In this document: in pieces, positions 24,588 to 32,498 of the stretch
Position numbering within the stretch: position 1 is the first letter of the stretch
Layout of the letters: every line of letters starts with the position of its first letter
Assembly: GCA_963666535.1 (NCBI GenBank)
Contig: OY762913.1
Location: forward strand, 1,178,001-1,242,000
Direction of reading: 5' to 3'
DNA from: G963666535 sp963666535
Lineage (GTDB): Bacteria; Bacillota; Clostridia; Oscillospirales; Oscillospiraceae
DNA: 64,000 nt
Made by a program: the position numbers and the translations under genes
The notes under the pieces: generated by a model
Database searches by the model: none
What the model was told of the DNA's origin: nothing
Seen by the model: only the letters and a program-made list of their open reading frames with translations

Positions 24588-25357
24588 TGAAATCCAAAAA
24601 CGGGTGGTTTACCATTGACCGGCTCGATGAAAATTCTTACATCATCAGCGAATATCGGCACTGGGAAGAAACGCACTGTTATCTGCTCTGCGGCACAGAG
24701 CGCAGCCTGCTGATCGACACGGGGCTCGGTATCTGCAATATCTCGGAGGAAGTAAAAAAGCTGACGGCGGAGCCCGTCACGGCCATCGCAACGCATATCC
24801 ACTGGGATCATATCGGCGGGCACAAATACTATCCGGACTTTTATGCCCACGAATCGGAACTGGACTGGCTTTGCGGCGGCTTTCCACTGTCTATGAAAAC
24901 CATCAGGGAAATGGTGGCCGACCGCTGCGATTTTCCGGAGGGCTATGATGTCAGCACCTATGAATTCTTTCAGGGAACGCCCACGCGGGTTTTGAAGGGC
25001 GGCGAAGTGATCGACCTTGGCGGGCGCAGCATCGAGGTGCTGCACACGCCCGGCCATTCACCGGGGCATCTGTGCTTCTGGGAGGCCGCGCGCGGGTATC
25101 TCTTTACCGGTGATCTGGTTTACAAGGACACGCTGTTTGCCTATTACCCCTCCACCGACCCGGAGGCATATCTTGCTTCGCTTGAACAGGTGACGGCGCT
25201 GCCGACGAAGCGCGTGCTTCCCGCACACCACACGCTGGACATTCAGCCGGAGATTCTGGTCCGGATGCGGGATGCGTTTCGAAAGCTCAAGGCCGACGGC
25301 AAGCTTCACCATGGCAGCGGAACCTTTGATTACGGCGACTGGGCGGTGTGGCTGTAA
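24587..25357 (+). CDS. metallo-beta-lactamase-fold hydrolase
   Basis: 256 residues. The binuclear metal site is complete: THIHWDH (His70, His72, Asp74, His75), a downstream His in HTPGHSPGH, Asp in FTGDLVY and His in PAHH. No signal peptide, so it is cytoplasmic and belongs to the general glyoxalase II-like hydrolases, not secreted lactamases. Substrate unknown. It follows the DUF3795 gene with a 1-nt overlap and precedes an alpha/beta hydrolase by 39 nt, all on the same strand. Confidence 0.85.
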   Translation: MKSKNGWFTIDRLDENSYIISEYRHWEETHCYLLCGTERSLLIDTGLGICNISEEVKKLTAEPVTAIATHIHWDHIGGHKYYPDFYAHESELDWLCGGFPLSMKTIREMVADRCDFPEGYDVSTYEFFQGTPTRVLKGGEVIDLGGRSIEVLHTPGHSPGHLCFWEAARGYLFTGDLVYKDTLFAYYPSTDPEAYLASLEQVTALPTKRVLPAHHTLDIQPEILVRMRDAFRKLKADGKLHHGSGTFDYGDWAVWL

Positions 25358-25396
25358 CGATATCCTAAGGAATTTGCGGTGGGAGTACGATTGACT

Positions 25397-26092
25397 ATGA
25401 CAACAGAACAATTTGAAATTCGAGGTATCCCCGCAATTTTATACGGAGAGCCGAGCGAGAAAGCGTATCTTTTCGTTCACGGAAAGCTTGGCTTCAAGGA
25501 GGAGGCGGAGACTTTTGAAGCCATTGCCTGCCCCACGGGGATACAGGTACTTGCCGTCGACCTTCCGGAGCACGGGGCAAGGAAAGAAATGCGAGATGCG
25601 TTCAACCCATGGACGGTGGTATCGGAACTGCGGTCCGTCATGGCGTACATGAAAACACGTTGGAACGAAGTGTCGCTTCACGCGAACAGCATCGGCGCGT
25701 ATTTCTCCATGCTGGCGTTCGGTGATGCGGAGCTTCACAAGGCGCTGCTCGTTTCCCCCATTGTGGACATGGAGAAACTAATCAGCGACATGATGAACTG
25801 GGCGGGTGTGACGGATGCCGAGCTGCGCGAGAAGGGTGAAATCCCGACGGACTTCGGTGAGACGCTCTCGTGGCGGTATCTTTGCTGGGTGCGGGAGCAT
25901 CCAATTGAAAACTGGCGCTGTTCCACTGCAATTTTGTATGCCGGGCAGGATAACCTTACCTCCCGCCAAACAGTGGAGGTGTTCACTAAGGCGCATCGCG
26001 CCGCGCTTACCATCACGGAAGACGGCGAGCACTGGTTCCACACACCGGAGCAGCTTCAGGTGCTGGCGGCGTGGGAGCGGGAGAACATTTGA
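25397..26092 (+). CDS. alpha/beta-hydrolase
   Basis: 231 residues from ATG 25397; an in-frame GTG at 25379 is less likely. The core of an alpha/beta hydrolase is visible: YLFVHGKLG (oxyanion region), LAVDLPEHG, the nucleophile elbow HANSIGAYFS (Ser after Asn), an acid in YAGQDNLT and a final GEHWFH with the catalytic His. The elbow departs from the usual GxSxG. Substrate unknown. Part of a run of short same-strand genes. Confidence 0.75.
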   Translation: MTTEQFEIRGIPAILYGEPSEKAYLFVHGKLGFKEEAETFEAIACPTGIQVLAVDLPEHGARKEMRDAFNPWTVVSELRSVMAYMKTRWNEVSLHANSIGAYFSMLAFGDAELHKALLVSPIVDMEKLISDMMNWAGVTDAELREKGEIPTDFGETLSWRYLCWVREHPIENWRCSTAILYAGQDNLTSRQTVEVFTKAHRAALTITEDGEHWFHTPEQLQVLAAWERENI

Positions 26093-26105
26093 AACAAGGT
26101 GCGCA

Positions 26106-26488
26106 ATGAACAACTACGAATGGCTCGACGAATACTTGCTTCCCAAGCCGGGCGCTACGAAGGATTATAAGCCAGAATGGGGTTGGCAGCGCTATCAAGT
26201 GGGCGGCAAGCTGTTCGCCGCTACCTATCAGCCGGGTGGGCAATACAAGGGCTAAGACTGCCGGGAGCTTATGAGTCTCAAGTGCGAGCCGATGCTGGCG
26301 GAGCTTTTGCTGACGGAATACCCCGATATCATCCCCGCTTTTACATGGACAAGCGCTGCAGGAATTCTATTTTTCTCGTCGGCGCAGTGCCCGAAGACGT
26401 GCTGCTTGATCTGTGCGGCCGCTCCTACGAATTGGTATTTGGAAAGCTCACGAAGAAAATGCAGCGGGAAATCTTAGGGGAGAGATAA
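26106..26488 (+). pseudogene. MmcQ/YjbR-family protein, nonsense and frameshift
   Basis: ATG 26106 starts MNNYEWLDEYLLPKPGATKD and continues to YKG, where TAA (26253-26255) interrupts. The same frame goes on DCRELMSLKCEPMLAELLLT to IIPAF, where a missing base near 26341 moves the reading into YMDKRCRNSIFLVGAVPEDV and ends KKMQREILGER at TAA 26486. Joined, this is a full-length MmcQ/YjbR double-wing DNA-binding protein of about 125 residues. Two independent lesions mark it as inactive. Confidence 0.85.
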
Positions 26489-26491
26489 ACA

Positions 26492-27028
26492 ATGCAACTC
26501 ATCGCGTTACTCAGGGGCGTGACACCCACCGGGAAAAATCGAATCCCCAGTATGGCGTATCTTGCGGAAATTTTAACTGGCGCAGGCTTTCACGGTGTGC
26601 GGACGTACATTCAAAGCGGGAACATTTTATTCGAAACCGACCTTTCCCGCGAGGAAGCTGCGGTGAAAATTCACGACGTAATTTTGAACCAGATCGGCGC
26701 GGACTTATCCTTCATCCTCAAAATTCGGGAACAGCTTGCTGTCGCCGCGGCGGAGAATCTTTTCGGCGAGGGATACGACGTTTCCCGTATTCACCTGACC
26801 TTCACAAATGATCCGATGGACGAGCGTAAGGTCCGCCAAATCGAGGAAACGGATTTTGAGTGTGAGAAGCTCATTCGCGGCAGAGCGTGTTTTTACCTCT
26901 ACTTACCCCGCGGCGTTGCGCGCCGGGTGCTTTACAGCGGGTATCACGAAAAGCGTCTCGGCATCACAACCACCACCCGTAAGCTGAGTGTGGTGACGCG
27001 CCTGTGCGAGATTGCGGAAGGAATATAA
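26492..27028 (+). CDS. DUF1697 protein
   Basis: 178 residues, full length for DUF1697, from ATG 26492 with GGGGAGAG upstream. The typical N-terminus is MQLIALLRGVTPTGKNRIPS, followed by GFHGVRTYIQSGNILFET and a C-terminal R-rich strand with ITTTTRKLSVVTRL. Function unproven. It directly follows the MmcQ pseudogene (3 nt), a neighbour it often has in Clostridia, and remains intact. Confidence 0.9.
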   Translation: MQLIALLRGVTPTGKNRIPSMAYLAEILTGAGFHGVRTYIQSGNILFETDLSREEAAVKIHDVILNQIGADLSFILKIREQLAVAAAENLFGEGYDVSRIHLTFTNDPMDERKVRQIEETDFECEKLIRGRACFYLYLPRGVARRVLYSGYHEKRLGITTTTRKLSVVTRLCEIAEGI

Positions 27029-27072
27029 AGAAAAGCCATCCGCCGTTATGATGCTTGAAAGGTGGAAATCAA

Positions 27073-27909
27073 ATGCCTGCAAATATGATTCAAAAATATG
27101 TGGAATCCTCTCGCGGCAAAGTGTTCTACTGGATCGGGAAGAGCGAAGACCCTTCGGCCGGGTGCATTTTCTTCCTGCATGGATTGACCGCGGATCACAC
27201 GCTGTTTGATAAGCAGATCGAGCACTTTTTTAATTCCTACACGGTGATTGTATGGGACGCCCCGGCCCACGGAAAATCCAGACCATACCGTGATTTTACA
27301 TACGCAAACGGGGCGGAAGACATCAGGGCGATTTTGACTGCGGAAGGCATTGATGCCTCTTTCATGGTGGGTCAGTCGATGGGCGGGTATTTTATTCAGG
27401 CGTTTTTGCTGAAGTATCGGAAAATGGTGAAGGCCTTTATCGGCATAGACACCTGTCCCTTCGGACTTAAGTATTACTCAAAATCTGATTTGTGGTGGCT
27501 TCGGCAGATTGAGTGGATGTCCCGCTGTTATCCGCATAAAGTGCTGGTAAACAGCATCGCAAAATCCGTTTCCACGACGGAGTACGCCCGGCGAAACATG
27601 CTTGAAGCCCTAAAATCTTATTCGAAAAGGGAATTGTGTCGGCTGATGGGCATGGGATACGCAAGTTTTGCAAAAGAAAACAGAGATATAAAAATTGACT
27701 GCCCGGTGCTGATCCTGGTTGGAGAATATGACAGGACCGGAAAGGTCAGGCAATACTGTGAAAAGTGGCATGAAGGTGAAAATTGTCCATTGCACATTAT
27801 CAAAAACGCCGCGCACAATTCAAACGTGGATAATTACATAGAAGTTAACAATGAGATCGAGAGATTCATTTGTGGACATGAGAGTGTCCGCGCCTGTCCA
27901 GGAAACTAA
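27073..27909 (+). CDS. alpha/beta-hydrolase
   Basis: 278 residues from ATG 27073 (AAAGGTGG upstream). Features are FFLHGLTADHTLF (oxyanion hole), VWDAPAHGKSRP, the nucleophile elbow VGQSMGGYF with a standard GxSxG, a catalytic acid in LVGEYDRTG and His in NAAHNSN. Resembles small esterases or haloperoxidase-like hydrolases; substrate unknown. The last 12 residues overlap the region before the next gene and may be a readthrough tail. Confidence 0.85.
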   Translation: MPANMIQKYVESSRGKVFYWIGKSEDPSAGCIFFLHGLTADHTLFDKQIEHFFNSYTVIVWDAPAHGKSRPYRDFTYANGAEDIRAILTAEGIDASFMVGQSMGGYFIQAFLLKYRKMVKAFIGIDTCPFGLKYYSKSDLWWLRQIEWMSRCYPHKVLVNSIAKSVSTTEYARRNMLEALKSYSKRELCRLMGMGYASFAKENRDIKIDCPVLILVGEYDRTGKVRQYCEKWHEGENCPLHIIKNAAHNSNVDNYIEVNNEIERFICGHESVRACPGN

Positions 27910-27937
27910 GCATTCTGGTTTAATGAAAGGGATAATC

Positions 27938-28420
27938 ATGTATCATCAAGAAAATATTCAAATTACAAGTCCATCCATTGAAAATGGCGGGTCTATTCCC
28001 AGAAAGCACACCGGGTTCGGAGAGGACATTTCGCCGGCTTTTCAGCTTTCAAATCTCTCGCCGGAAGCCGTATCGATTGCAATTATCATGGACGACCTGG
28101 ATATTCCAATCATCAAGTCGTTAAATCACTGGCTTATCTGGAATATCCCAAAATTAGAGGCTATCCCGGAAAACATCCCATATGGCTCGGTGGTTCCTTC
28201 AATCGGGAATGCTAAGCAAGGGGTAGGTTATGGCCGCAACCGGTACAGAGGCCCGAAACAGCCTGCATTCGTCAGAAATAGCCATCGTTATATCTTCCGG
28301 TTCTACGTGCTTGATTGTTTTTTGGAGTTAGACAGCAGCGCCAAAAAAACGAATTTACTTGATGCGATGAACGGACATATCCTTCAGCAGGGAAGTATCA
28401 CAGGAAATTATCAACGGTAA
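27938..28420 (+). CDS. YbhB/YbcL-family (PEBP-like) protein
   Basis: 160 residues from ATG 27938 with AAAGGGATAATC before it. Matches the bacterial phosphatidylethanolamine-binding-protein-like family: ITSPSIENGGSIPRKHTGFG, SPAFQLSNLSPEAVSIAIIM, DDLDIP with HWLIWNIPK, then YRGPKQP and HRYIFRFYVLD. No signal peptide. The biochemical role of bacterial members is unsettled. It is last in the run of genes from 24.1 kb and is followed by a terminator. Confidence 0.9.
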   Translation: MYHQENIQITSPSIENGGSIPRKHTGFGEDISPAFQLSNLSPEAVSIAIIMDDLDIPIIKSLNHWLIWNIPKLEAIPENIPYGSVVPSIGNAKQGVGYGRNRYRGPKQPAFVRNSHRYIFRFYVLDCFLELDSSAKKTNLLDAMNGHILQQGSITGNYQR

Positions 28421-28432
28421 GGGCTAATAAAA

Positions 28433-28462
28433 ACAGGGGGGAGCGGACATCGCTCCCCCTGT
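28433..28462 (+). terminator. terminator after PEBP-like gene
   Basis: ACAGGGGGGAGCG and CGCTCCCCCTGT around GACAT, one bulged G, with AAAAAC before it. No T run follows on the plus strand, but on the minus strand TTTTTATT does. Confidence 0.6.
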
Positions 28463-28664
28463 CAGCTAATACGGCAACAGCACAAAAAAGCAACTCTTTA
28501 ATGCATTAAATATCAGCAGACAAAATGGCTCCCCTAGGGGTATGAGTTGCTGTTTGACGGATCATTTTTTGCAGTGTCTTGCCTTGCTTCCTTGCCTATT
28601 TTCCGACATCTTCAAAGAAGGCGACAAACCAAATATGGACATACATACGCTTCTGTCTTGAGGC

Positions 28665-28693
28665 TTGCTTTTTATCTGCACTTGTGGTATACT
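28665..28693 (+). promoter_or_regulatory. promoter of the 28.9-kb gene
   Basis: TTGCTT (28665-28670), 17 bp, TATACT (28688-28693). The region 28463-28664 before it holds no gene. Confidence 0.6.
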
Positions 28694-28726
28694 AAACAAA
28701 ATTAATTAAAAAAGAACCGTCTAATA

Positions 28727-28782
28727 AGAAGGGCTTTTGGTATTGCACCGTGTGGTGTCGTATGAAAAGCCCTTCTTTTTTC
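28727..28782 (+). terminator. leader terminator between promoter and gene
   Basis: AGAAGGGCTTTT and AAAAGCCCTTCT enclose an inner hairpin CACC-GTGT-GGTG and are followed by TTTTTT. It lies 34 nt after the predicted -10 box and 87 nt before the next start codon, so the leader would be either a short RNA or an attenuator. No known aptamer recognised. Confidence 0.75.
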
Positions 28783-28868
28783 AATCTTGTCAAAATCAAT
28801 CGCGTATTGATTTTCAATCATTCAAAACAGGAGGAACTCTTTCGCTGGTATTATGAAAGGAGAAAACA

Positions 28869-29648
28869 ATGGACATAACAGGTCAGGCAATCAAACATAA
28901 GGCTTTTGGCAGTGGGATCGTGACCGCTGTCACGGGAGGCACCATAACCGTCTGCTTTGCGGCAGGCGAAAAAAAGTTCCTATATCCGGATGCCTTTAAG
29001 AGTTTTCTTATACTAAAAAATGCACAGTCACAAGAAGCGCTTTCTTTGATGATCGAAAACGAGGAAAAAGAAGAGCAGGAAAGGCGTTTGCAGGAGGAAA
29101 AAGCACTGGATCGAAAGCGAAAATCGCTTCATTTTACTGTAAGCGCCAATTCCCAAGCCGTATTCAACATCGCGATGGAAGAAGTATCGCAGGTATATTC
29201 AACATGGACTGTACCTACAGGATGCTATCTGAGCGGTTATTCCAAAGGCATGCCGCGCATCCCGGACAGATTAAAGCCCAATTCGGCCTGTCTTCTGACC
29301 GTGTGCGAAAAGGGAATGCCCGAAAGTGAACGTAAAATTATCGGTGCATTTATGGTCAAAGAGGATTTCTTTGGCAATGAGTGCCATACCGGAGTCATTG
29401 AGTCACACGGCAAGCATCGTATCATTGTACCGGAAAATAAGACCTTTCTGTTTTGGAAATATTTTGGTGAAAACACCCAGCCGCGTTGGGGAAATGCAGC
29501 GATCAAATATTTTTCCAATCAGGTCATGAATCAGATGCTGTTTGACCTAACGCAAACAGACGAGAATACTGAAGCGGGCGAAGCTGCAACTGATTTCTAC
29601 CAGTATTTTTGCGAAATGAACAGATTGCGTTCTAGGAAGGATATATGA
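28869..29648 (+). CDS. hypothetical protein with N-terminal KOW/SH3-like domain
   Basis: 259 residues from ATG 28869 with AAAGGAG upstream. Residues 1-45 (GQAIKHKAFGSGIVTAVTGG, then CFAAGEKKFLYPDAF) resemble the small SH3-like domain found at the start of UvrD/CarD-type proteins. A charged coiled-coil stretch of about 40 residues follows (EEKEEQERRLQEEKALDRKR). The C-terminal 150 residues are a globular domain I cannot name (PTGCYLSGYSKGMPRIPDRL, then HRIIVPENKTFLFWKYFGEN). Its promoter and leader terminator suggest regulated expression. Confidence 0.7.
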   Translation: MDITGQAIKHKAFGSGIVTAVTGGTITVCFAAGEKKFLYPDAFKSFLILKNAQSQEALSLMIENEEKEEQERRLQEEKALDRKRKSLHFTVSANSQAVFNIAMEEVSQVYSTWTVPTGCYLSGYSKGMPRIPDRLKPNSACLLTVCEKGMPESERKIIGAFMVKEDFFGNECHTGVIESHGKHRIIVPENKTFLFWKYFGENTQPRWGNAAIKYFSNQVMNQMLFDLTQTDENTEAGEAATDFYQYFCEMNRLRSRKDI

Positions 29649-29725
29649 CAATAAGTATTTTATTTGGTGTTTTCTCCGTGGCGTAAAATGACGGCGTACA
29701 AAATAAAAATGGCAAACTGATAAGA

Positions 29726-29769
29726 AGCAAGGAAAGAGGGACAGGCAATGCTGTCCCTCTTTCCTTGCT
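29726..29769. terminator. long hairpin after the 28.9-kb gene
   Basis: A perfect 19-bp stem (29726-29744 with 29751-29769), loop GCAATG. Partly pyrimidine-rich right arm but no clean T tract. Confidence 0.7.
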
Positions 29770-30291
29770 CTCATGCCCTCACACGGCTTTCCCGAACGGT
29801 ATGATCTGGCACTCGCTTTTCTAAGAGATGGCCGTGTCCATGAAGCCGCCCATTTTGTCGGAGGCATCCTGCTGCATCTTGTTGGGAACGTGGGTGTTCC
29901 ATTTCTGCTGTGGTCGTCTGCGCTTCCAGCATGGTTCCAGAATAGAAATGATGAAATGAAAAGTCCGTGAAGCCACAGCCCCACGGACTTTTGTGGGGCC
30001 ATGCGCCATAAGGTTGAGCGCTTACGAAATGGTCGGCGTAGGACAAAAGGGACCGCAATTTTGCTTTCGTTGCACCAGATCGAACGGGGTTGCTATGCCC
30101 ATAGGGAGAAGCTGAAGGCTAACGCAGGGCGGCTAATGATGTGTGGGTTGGGCGCCAATCGAAGGTTACGAGGGTCAATTTTTCGCCGAAATGGGAAAAA
30201 GCGTCGAAAGATAGTTGAAATGAACAAAAAATATGCTATCATATTACTGTTACTGATTCGTAACACCAGTTTTGATCCGGAGGAAAGCTTA
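29770..30291. other. gene-poor stretch with HD-GYP promoter
   Basis: No convincing gene in about 520 bp. The minus strand near 29.8-29.95 kb spells NKMQQDASDKMGGFMDTAIS before a stop, possibly a decayed element protein, not identified. A small hairpin GCCCCAC/GTGGGGC lies at about 29977-29998. A promoter TTGAAA (30215-30220), 16 bp, TATCAT (30237-30242) precedes the HD-GYP gene. Confidence 0.5.
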
Positions 30292-31305
30292 ATGCGATAT
30301 ATTCCAATTAATCGATTGACTCCGGGTATGCTGTTGGCTCGCCCGATCATGGACGAATATAATAATTTCCTGCTAGGGACACATTCGCCGCTGACGCTTC
30401 CACAGATTCAGAAATTGGAGCGCCGCGGTTTTTCCGGCGTTTATATTGAGGACGATCTCTCGGAGGATATTTTCATTGAGGATACCCTCCCTGTTGAGCT
30501 GCAGCGCCGAAGTATTGAGGCACTGCAGGGCGGCAATCCCGACGTGGTCTTGAATGTGGCGAAGGATATTGTCAATCAATTACTCAGTAGCAAGGAGATT
30601 TGTCTTGACCTTCGGGATTTGCGCTCTTTTGATGACTATACTTATCGCCATTGCGTCAAGGTGTGTACGTTGTCCACAGTGCTTGGAATGCGGATGCGGC
30701 TCAAGGAAGATGAATTGGTTAAGCTGAGTGCGGCAGCCTTGCTGCACGATATGGGAAAGCTGATGATTGATCCCAAAATCCTGAATAAGCCGGGCAAGTT
30801 AACGCCGGAAGAATATAAAAATGTAAAGGAACATTCCCGCCTTTCTTATGAGCTGATCAAGGATCGAATCAATATATCCGCTGCCACCAAGGTGGGGGTG
30901 CTGTTCCACCACGAAAACGAGGATGGCACGGGCTATCCCGCAAATCTGCACGGGGATAAGATCCACATCTTTGCCAAGATCATTCACGTGACGGATGTGT
31001 ATGATGCATTGACCTCCAGACGGCCGTATAAGGACCCAATCGCGATTTCAGAAGCGATTGAATACCTAATGGGCGGCTGCGGTACATTGTTCAGTCAGCG
31101 GGTGGTAGAGGCCTTCTTGAAATTTGTGCCGGTGTATCCAAGGGGAAGTATTGTACGTATCTCCGATGGGCGGGAGGCAATCGTAGTCAAGAATTGCACA
31201 AATCCCCTCAGACCGGTCATCCGATTCATGGACGGAAGCACGGTGGATTTAAGTGCCGACTCCAATTCTTGGAATCTTACCATTGTTGCAACCCCTGAAA
31301 TGTAG
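30292..31305 (+). CDS. HD-GYP domain c-di-GMP phosphodiesterase
   Basis: 337 residues from ATG 30292 (GGAGGAAAG upstream); the frame is open further upstream but lacks a start with a ribosome site. Residues 1-95 form a DUF3391-like N-terminal part (IPINRLTPGMLLARPI). The HD-GYP domain follows with LLHDMGKL (His152, Asp153) and HHENEDGTGYP (206-216), which carries the full HHExxDGxGYP signature of active c-di-GMP hydrolases. No membrane segment. It could set the c-di-GMP level read by the riboswitch at 4.1 kb. A terminator follows. Confidence 0.9.
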   Translation: MRYIPINRLTPGMLLARPIMDEYNNFLLGTHSPLTLPQIQKLERRGFSGVYIEDDLSEDIFIEDTLPVELQRRSIEALQGGNPDVVLNVAKDIVNQLLSSKEICLDLRDLRSFDDYTYRHCVKVCTLSTVLGMRMRLKEDELVKLSAAALLHDMGKLMIDPKILNKPGKLTPEEYKNVKEHSRLSYELIKDRINISAATKVGVLFHHENEDGTGYPANLHGDKIHIFAKIIHVTDVYDALTSRRPYKDPIAISEAIEYLMGGCGTLFSQRVVEAFLKFVPVYPRGSIVRISDGREAIVVKNCTNPLRPVIRFMDGSTVDLSADSNSWNLTIVATPEM

Positions 31306-31306
31306 A

Positions 31307-31365
31307 AGTTCCCCCGCATGGCCCGCCGCAAAAAATGCGGACTGGGATGTGGGGGAGCTTTTTGC
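31307..31365 (+). terminator. terminator after HD-GYP gene
   Basis: Stem AGTTCCCCCGCAT with ATGTGGGGGAGCT (one mismatch), an inner CCGCA/TGCGG hairpin, then TTTTT. Confidence 0.8.
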
Positions 31366-31384
31366 CTGATTCGCAGGGACGTAT

Positions 31385-31960
31385 TCAGAGTGTGTGGCTG
31401 CACAATTCCTTGATTTTCTTTTCCAGTGTCTTCAGGTCGTCAAAGGTTTCAGGTTTGCGGCGGGGGTCCCGCAGCAGAGCGGCAGGATGATACAACGCCA
31501 TCCTCTGTATGCCGTCTTTCTGGAACCATTGGCCGTGCTCCTGGGTGATCTTAAAATCTTCCTTGATGAGCTTCATGGCGGCGATACGGCCCAAACAGAC
31601 GATGATTTTTGGCTGGAGCAGGGCAATCTGCCGTTCAAGGTAATTCCAGCAGGCAACTTGCTCGGTGTTCAGCGGGTCGCGGTTTTGAGGCGGACGGCAC
31701 TTGACAATATTGGCAATGAAAATATTTTTTCTGCGGTCCAGATCAATGATGGACAGCATTTCATCCAGTAGCTTTCCACCCCGGCCCACAAAGGGCTCAC
31801 CGGTGAGATCTTCGTTTTCGCCCGGCCCCTCGCCGATGAACAGCACCTCAGCCTCCGGATTGCCCACGCCGAATACTACGTGTGTGCGGGTGTCTGCCAG
31901 CGCACATTTTCGGCAGGAGAGGCATTCGGCGCGCAGCGCCTCCCATTGTTCCATTTCCAT
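31385..31960 (-). CDS. family-4 uracil-DNA glycosylase
   Basis: 191 residues. Removes uracil from DNA as the first step of base excision repair. Diagnostic features are the iron-sulfur Cys pair CLSC near residue 13, the active-site strand IGEGPGENEDLTGEPFVG, the third Cys region NIVKCRPPQNRDP, the fourth Cys in VACWNYLERQI, and the C-terminal LYHPAALLRDP loop. Length is typical of thermostable-type (UDG4) enzymes. Start is ATG 31960 (ATG 31954 also possible), with AGAGGATG upstream. Stands alone, convergent with the HD-GYP gene. Confidence 0.92.
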   Translation of the reverse strand: MEMEQWEALRAECLSCRKCALADTRTHVVFGVGNPEAEVLFIGEGPGENEDLTGEPFVGRGGKLLDEMLSIIDLDRRKNIFIANIVKCRPPQNRDPLNTEQVACWNYLERQIALLQPKIIVCLGRIAAMKLIKEDFKITQEHGQWFQKDGIQRMALYHPAALLRDPRRKPETFDDLKTLEKKIKELCSHTL

Positions 31961-32007
31961 ATCAGATCATCCTCTTTCCCATCCATGTAACGCAGCTGCA
32001 TGGCATA

Positions 32008-32100
32008 TGGTATCACGACGCATCCCACGCCGTGGCTGTGATTTCAGCTTAGGGGTACAGAGCGCCCCTAGGCGCATACAATAGCTGCTATTGTATCATG
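32008..32100. repeat. diverged single copy of the 121-bp repeat
   Basis: CGCCGTGGCTGTGAT, then AGGGGTACAGAGCGCCCCT, GGCGCATACAATAG and the hairpin ACAATAGCTGCTATTGT follow the same order as one unit of the tandem array near 19.8 kb, with many substitutions. Confidence 0.7.
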
Positions 32101-32174
32101 TTTTTTAAAAAAAGGCCAGATTTCGAATGGCAAACGGAGAAGTAACGCTATTTTGGGGCATAATGAAAAAAGTG

Positions 32175-32203
32175 TTGACAAAACTGCAGGAGAAAGATAA
32201 AAT
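32175..32203 (+). promoter_or_regulatory. promoter of the aspS-gatCAB operon
   Basis: TTGACA (32175-32180), 17 bp, TAAAAT (32198-32203), directly upstream of the T-box leader. Confidence 0.75.
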
Positions 32204-32204
32204 A

Positions 32205-32466
32205 CTTGCATGCTGAAAGGCAATGAGAAAGACCGCTCCCCACGGCAGTCAACAGAGAGATCGGGCCACCGACTGAAAGCCCGGTTGGACAGGACGGAGT
32301 AGCGTAACACTTTTGAGCCGATGCACCGAGTCTCGGTTGAGGGGTAGGTGTATCCGCCGCCTGCGTTAAAGGTAATTGAGTGGTCACATAGAAAAATGTG
32401 ACAACTTGGGTGGTACCACGGAATTAGTTTCGTCCCAAGCCAAATTTTTTGGCTTGGGATTTTTTG
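32205..32466 (+). promoter_or_regulatory. T-box leader, specifier AAC (Asn)
   Basis: The leader ends in the T-box sequence TGGGTGGTACCACGG (32407-32421) and a terminator (32432-32466: TCCCAAGCC, loop, GGCTTGGGA, TTTTTT). Upstream, stem I is recognisable, with the specifier codon AAC (32306-32308) in the usual context before ACTTTTGAGCC. Uncharged tRNA-Asn would favour the antiterminator and switch on the downstream genes. AAC fits an operon that makes Asn-tRNA by the indirect route. Confidence 0.9.
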
Positions 32467-32498
32467 CACCTAAGCCGATCCCAAAGGAGAGATGACCT

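Noticed and set aside
30001..30291. N-terminal extension of the HD-GYP protein to 30001
   Set aside because: The upstream part is Arg-rich without domain character, crosses the predicted promoter, and the ATG at 30292 has a strong ribosome site and the expected family start.
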